A stretch of 64,000 bases of DNA. Origin: Anabas testudineus. Lineage: Eukaryota > Chordata > Actinopteri > Anabantiformes > Anabantidae. The position numbers and the translations under genes are program-made. Under the pieces are notes generated by a model. The model saw nothing but the letters and a program-made list of their open reading frames with translations, made no database searches and was not told the origin of the DNA. Positions 60,938 through 64,000 of this stretch are shown one piece after another. The number at the start of each line of letters is the position of its first letter. Within the stretch, counting starts at the first letter, position 1. The stretch covers positions 12,822,967 to 12,886,966 of the forward strand of contig NC_046627.1 in the NCBI RefSeq assembly GCF_900324465.2, in the 5' to 3' direction.

Positions 60938-61570
60938 TGTATTTCATCACAGGAGCTTTTACATTTCTGTAAAGGAGGAAACTGCCTCAGATTCTGTCCA
61001 GTATGTTCTGACTGTGATATCACAAGGTACAAGTACCTCTAAAATAGATGTAGTGGTAGTTCTGACTTTAACCTGTAGATGCTGATGTTGTATTGAAAGT
61101 CAAACTGAAAATTTTGTGTTTATACTAAACTCTTACTTTGTAAGATAAATACTAAGAGTCAACATGTGAATTGGATTTATTCTCTTATGTGCCAACTTGC
61201 ATAAAATCATATTTGTGTTATATTCATAACCATGTTTTTACTGAAAGACTAATTCTAAAACCAGTCTGCAAATATCATAGCTTTCCCTGAGATTTTAAAC
61301 CTGCTGAAGTGACACAGACTGTTTTTAGTCACTGCAATGCTTTTAATGATAACATCTTTGAAATCAACCATTCAGTAATGAGCAGAACAAAAAAAAAAAT
61401 TAGCAGAATATATATGCCGGTAAAATGAAAGTTAGTAAAATATAGCAGGTGAAAAAAAAGCTGTGAAATCTATTTAAATTGTCAAGCTGGTTCTGGCTTG
61501 ACGTAAATATGTAAGTTGATGATTAACCCTCTTTTCAACTCTACTCTGTGAGCTCCACCTACTCTTCCTA
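60938..61570. repeat. Spacer and 3' flank of the two-gene unit, copy 3 of 3
   Basis: Aligns with 33840-34300 and 48115-48540, then with the 3' flank of G and L. Shorter than the other copies through deletions. No gene. Confidence 0.7.
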
Positions 61571-61574
61571 TTCC

Positions 61575-63339
61575 TCACTCTCCTTCCACTCCTCGTCCTC
61601 CTCCTAATCCTCGTGCTCCTCCTACTCCTTGAGCTCCTCCTGCTCCTCCTATTCCTCGAGCTCTTCCTTTTCTTCGAGCTCCTCCTTCTCCTCGGGCTCC
61701 TCCTACTCTTCGGGCTCCTCCTTCTCCTTGGGCTCCTCCTACTCCCTGTCCTCTTCCTGCTCCTCTAGCTCCTTCCACTCCTCTACCTCCTCCTGCTCCT
61801 CTAGCTCCTCCTAATCCTTGAGCTCCTCCTGCTCCTCCTATTCCTCGAGCTCTTCCATCTCTTCGGGCTCCTCCTTTTCCTATAGCTCCTGGTACATAGA
61901 CTGGTATGCGGCATTTTTGTTTAATTTCAGGGTACTTTTCAGCAACATTTTCTCTAAGAGGACACTTTGTGTTGGGAAATGCTTCAAATTTTTTGTCACC
62001 AAGTTTGTCAGTCAGTTTATCATAGAGTTCTTCCAGTGTCCTGGTGTACATTTGTTTAACATTTGGTTCTTCTTGGGCATTTTTCCCCCAGTGCGCACTC
62101 GCTATCCAAGTGTTTAGTTTCTCACTGTAACAGCAGAAAGCTGACCAGAGCACAGAAGGTACATTAACATCCTTGTTCATTATTGTTTTTTTGCTGGGCT
62201 CTGCTCCAGTCACTAGGTAGCCTTCACTGTTGCAGTAATTATCTAAGACACATTTGACACGCCCCTCCATTCTTCGCCAACTTCCTTGATTGAAAGAGGC
62301 AACTTGTGGAACAGCATTTGTAAGAGTGCATGTGGAAATTTTATCATCTTCATTTAATGCATAGGAAAGTGGAAATAAATGACCCTTGTCATATCTTGTG
62401 CCTGTTTTATAATCGTTGTCGCCGGCCTGGTTCTTGTACTCAATATTGATATTACAATCCTCCATATTTACATCATTCTCCATGTTTTCAAGCTGCAAAA
62501 GTTAAAACACTCAGTCAGTGGAACTGATATTGAATAAATATGATTAAAAGTGTTACTTACATTACAGGGTCTTAGTGTTCTTAATCTTTTTCTTTCTTCT
62601 TATTCTTATTACTTAAAACACTGAATTACCAATCATCACATTACATTTTTAATAAAGCTTTGTGGAAGACAAAACATGGCTTAAGCAAAAAGAAATTATT
62701 TTAATAAAACTACTAAAATATTTAATATATACTTACATGTATTTAAATATATAACAATCAAGAGAATAATGATTTATAGCAATTATTAAATGCAAATAAG
62801 TGGCACTTATTATATTTTGTTTCATCGTTATATTCAACACTATGATTGTTCTCACTATTAAACATTGAGGCTCTTCCTTCAGCTGTAAATGTTGGAAGGT
62901 TCACTCAGTGGTGCAGATTGTTGCATCACTACAACAACAAATGATTCTAATGATGTTCCTATACTACCGTAAGAAAATAAAACACTGTGTTACAAAATTT
63001 TTAGATAAATACCTGTGGCTCTATTTTCCAAAAACGGTTCGCTTCTCCCCCCTCTCCTCCTCTGTATTTGTAAGCAGAAAAGACTGGGATCTTGTTCTTG
63101 GTGTCATAGAGCGTCACAAACCTTTTCTCGTCCCTGTAAGTCTGGCAGATGATTTTGTATCTGTTCTGGTTCATGATTCCACCATTTTCCAAGATGCCAG
63201 GAACCTGTGGAGGAGTTTCATCAAGAAGAAACCCTTCACACTCTGACATCTCGTTCACCACTTTAGTCTCTGTGGGAGTGATGGACAGGAGGAGGACAGC
63301 GAGGGGCAGGAAACACCACATCTTCAGAGGAGTCACCAT
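61575..63339 (-). CDS. endod1-like: ENDOD1-like copy M with Gly-Ala-Arg tail, DKGH variant
   Basis: Exon 1 is 63013-63339 (109 codons, start MMVTPLKMWC). Exon 2 is 61575-62492 after TTTTGCAG. The product is 414 aa. A signal peptide is followed by SECEGFLLDETPPQVPGIL. The motif reads YDKGHLFPLSY (His at about 147; Arg changed to Lys). STCTLTNAVPQ, FNQGSWRRME and WSAFCCYS are intact. From about residue 313 to the end the protein is a low-complexity tail of GGARG, GAGGAQG and RRxGRARGIG units, about 100 residues, strongly basic and similar in composition to RGG/GAR nucleic-acid-binding regions. On the plus strand it is an uninterrupted CTCCTC-rich pyrimidine tract. A secreted, probably active nuclease whose tail could bind nucleic acid; the second part is inference. 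Confidence 0.9.
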
Positions 63340-63687
63340 CACACACTGTCAGAGGAGAAAACAAAGAGTCATCAAAGTCAGACTTTATCAAACATTGAAC
63401 TTCACATATGGTTGGTTTTGTTTTGTTTAACCAATATAGGAACATGAATTTGTATTGGGTTGGGTTGTAAAATGTGAATAACATGAACCAGGAAGACAAA
63501 ATATAGTCACATTATTGCCACACAGATACACCACATCATTGTTTTTTAAATATATAAAAATGTAATGGGAACTGTGTGAGTAGTGATACCAAACTGTAAA
63601 ACCTACTACATATTAAAATGTTATCAGACGTCGAGTGTTATTCTATAATCAGTGGAAATAAATGATCATCCACAGCTTTGTTCTCAC

Positions 63688-63795
63688 CTCTTTCCTGTCT
63701 CCTTCTTCTTCTTCTTAAACACCTTGCTTGATTCGTCTGTCTCTGATCTTCTCTCTCCGTCTGTCTCTCTAATATGGTTCAGTTGGTTTATATTT
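63688..63795 (-). promoter_or_regulatory. 5' non-coding exon and TATA box of copy M
   Basis: AATATAAACC (63785-63794) and a donor GGAAAGAG/GTGAGA at 63688. This pattern matches D and B, not G and L, although the coding exons of M are closest to G and L. Confidence 0.5.
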
Positions 63796-64000
63796 ATTCT
63801 CATCACTGTCTGATTATTGGGGAGATAAGTGTGTATTTGGCAATTTAAGCAACCTCAATCAGCGTGAGGACAAACACGTACACATACACACACTCTGCAT
63901 ACTAAAAGTAAGACAATAAAAATATATTTTCTTATAATTATATACTTTTCTAATGCTTAAACAGTTATCAACAAACTTTTAGCAGCTCCCCCCACTTACA

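Noticed and set aside
61629-62117. Plus-strand Ser/Cys-rich frames (SSSCSSYSSS)
   Set aside because: Antisense of the Gly-Ala-Arg tail of copy M.

Overview
The window is vertebrate nuclear DNA, almost certainly from a teleost and probably a percomorph. The support is AT-rich intergenic sequence, GT-AG introns, TATA promoters, and fish-type repeats: a Rex3/RTE LINE ending in (GATG)n, two L2-clade LINEs, Tc1/mariner elements with TA target sites, and solo LTRs. No complete gene outside one family was recognised.

The window is dominated by a tandem array of about 14 copies, labelled A to N, of one family. These are secreted DNA/RNA non-specific endonucleases of the fish endonuclease-domain-containing-1-like (ENDOD1-like) type. 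The shared plan is a non-coding 5' exon, a first coding exon of about 110 codons with a signal peptide that begins MMTPLKMWC, a phase-0 intron, and a second coding exon. The second exon carries the DRGH catalytic region, the TLTN..PQ..FNxGSW region, a WSAFCCYS block and a C-terminal tail. Reading frames look intact in A (3.3-5.1 kb), C (16.9-17.8), D (20.6-22.0), F (28.4-29.8), G (36.9-38.3), L (50.0-51.1) and M (61.6-63.3), all on the minus strand. B, E, J, K and N are minus-strand fragments or pseudogenes. H and I form an inverted plus-strand block at 42.6-46.1 kb; both are broken and both have lost the catalytic core.

Only D and G keep a canonical DRGH. A has NRGH, M DKGH, L TKGH and C IWGH. 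F has lost the catalytic His in an in-frame deletion but keeps a 372-codon frame ending in a mucin-like Ser/Thr tail and a GPI-signal-like hydrophobic end. Tails differ almost completely between copies: a minisatellite-encoded Lys/Asp/Glu tail in A, Gly-Ala-Arg in M, Ser/Thr in F, PQPTTTS in I, a longer non-repetitive extension in D, and nearly none in C and G. The most unusual feature is the coding minisatellite of at least 3.3 kb at the left edge, in line with the tail of A.

Layout: 0-5 kb minisatellite and A; 5-15.3 kb a segmental duplication pair (A and B sides) with LINE scraps, a MITE, a solo LTR and an orphan coronin exon; 16.9-26 kb C, D, E; 28-38 kb F and G, separated by an L2 and a TA-flanked MITE; 39-41.4 kb a second L2; 42-46 kb inverted H and I; 46.8-51 kb J and L; 53-59 kb remnant N, hAT-like, Rex3 and Tc1-like elements; 59.4-63.8 kb K and M. 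The pairs F-G, J-L and K-M are three copies of one duplicated two-gene unit. Comparing them gives empty sites that prove the L2, MITE and solo-LTR insertions came after duplication.
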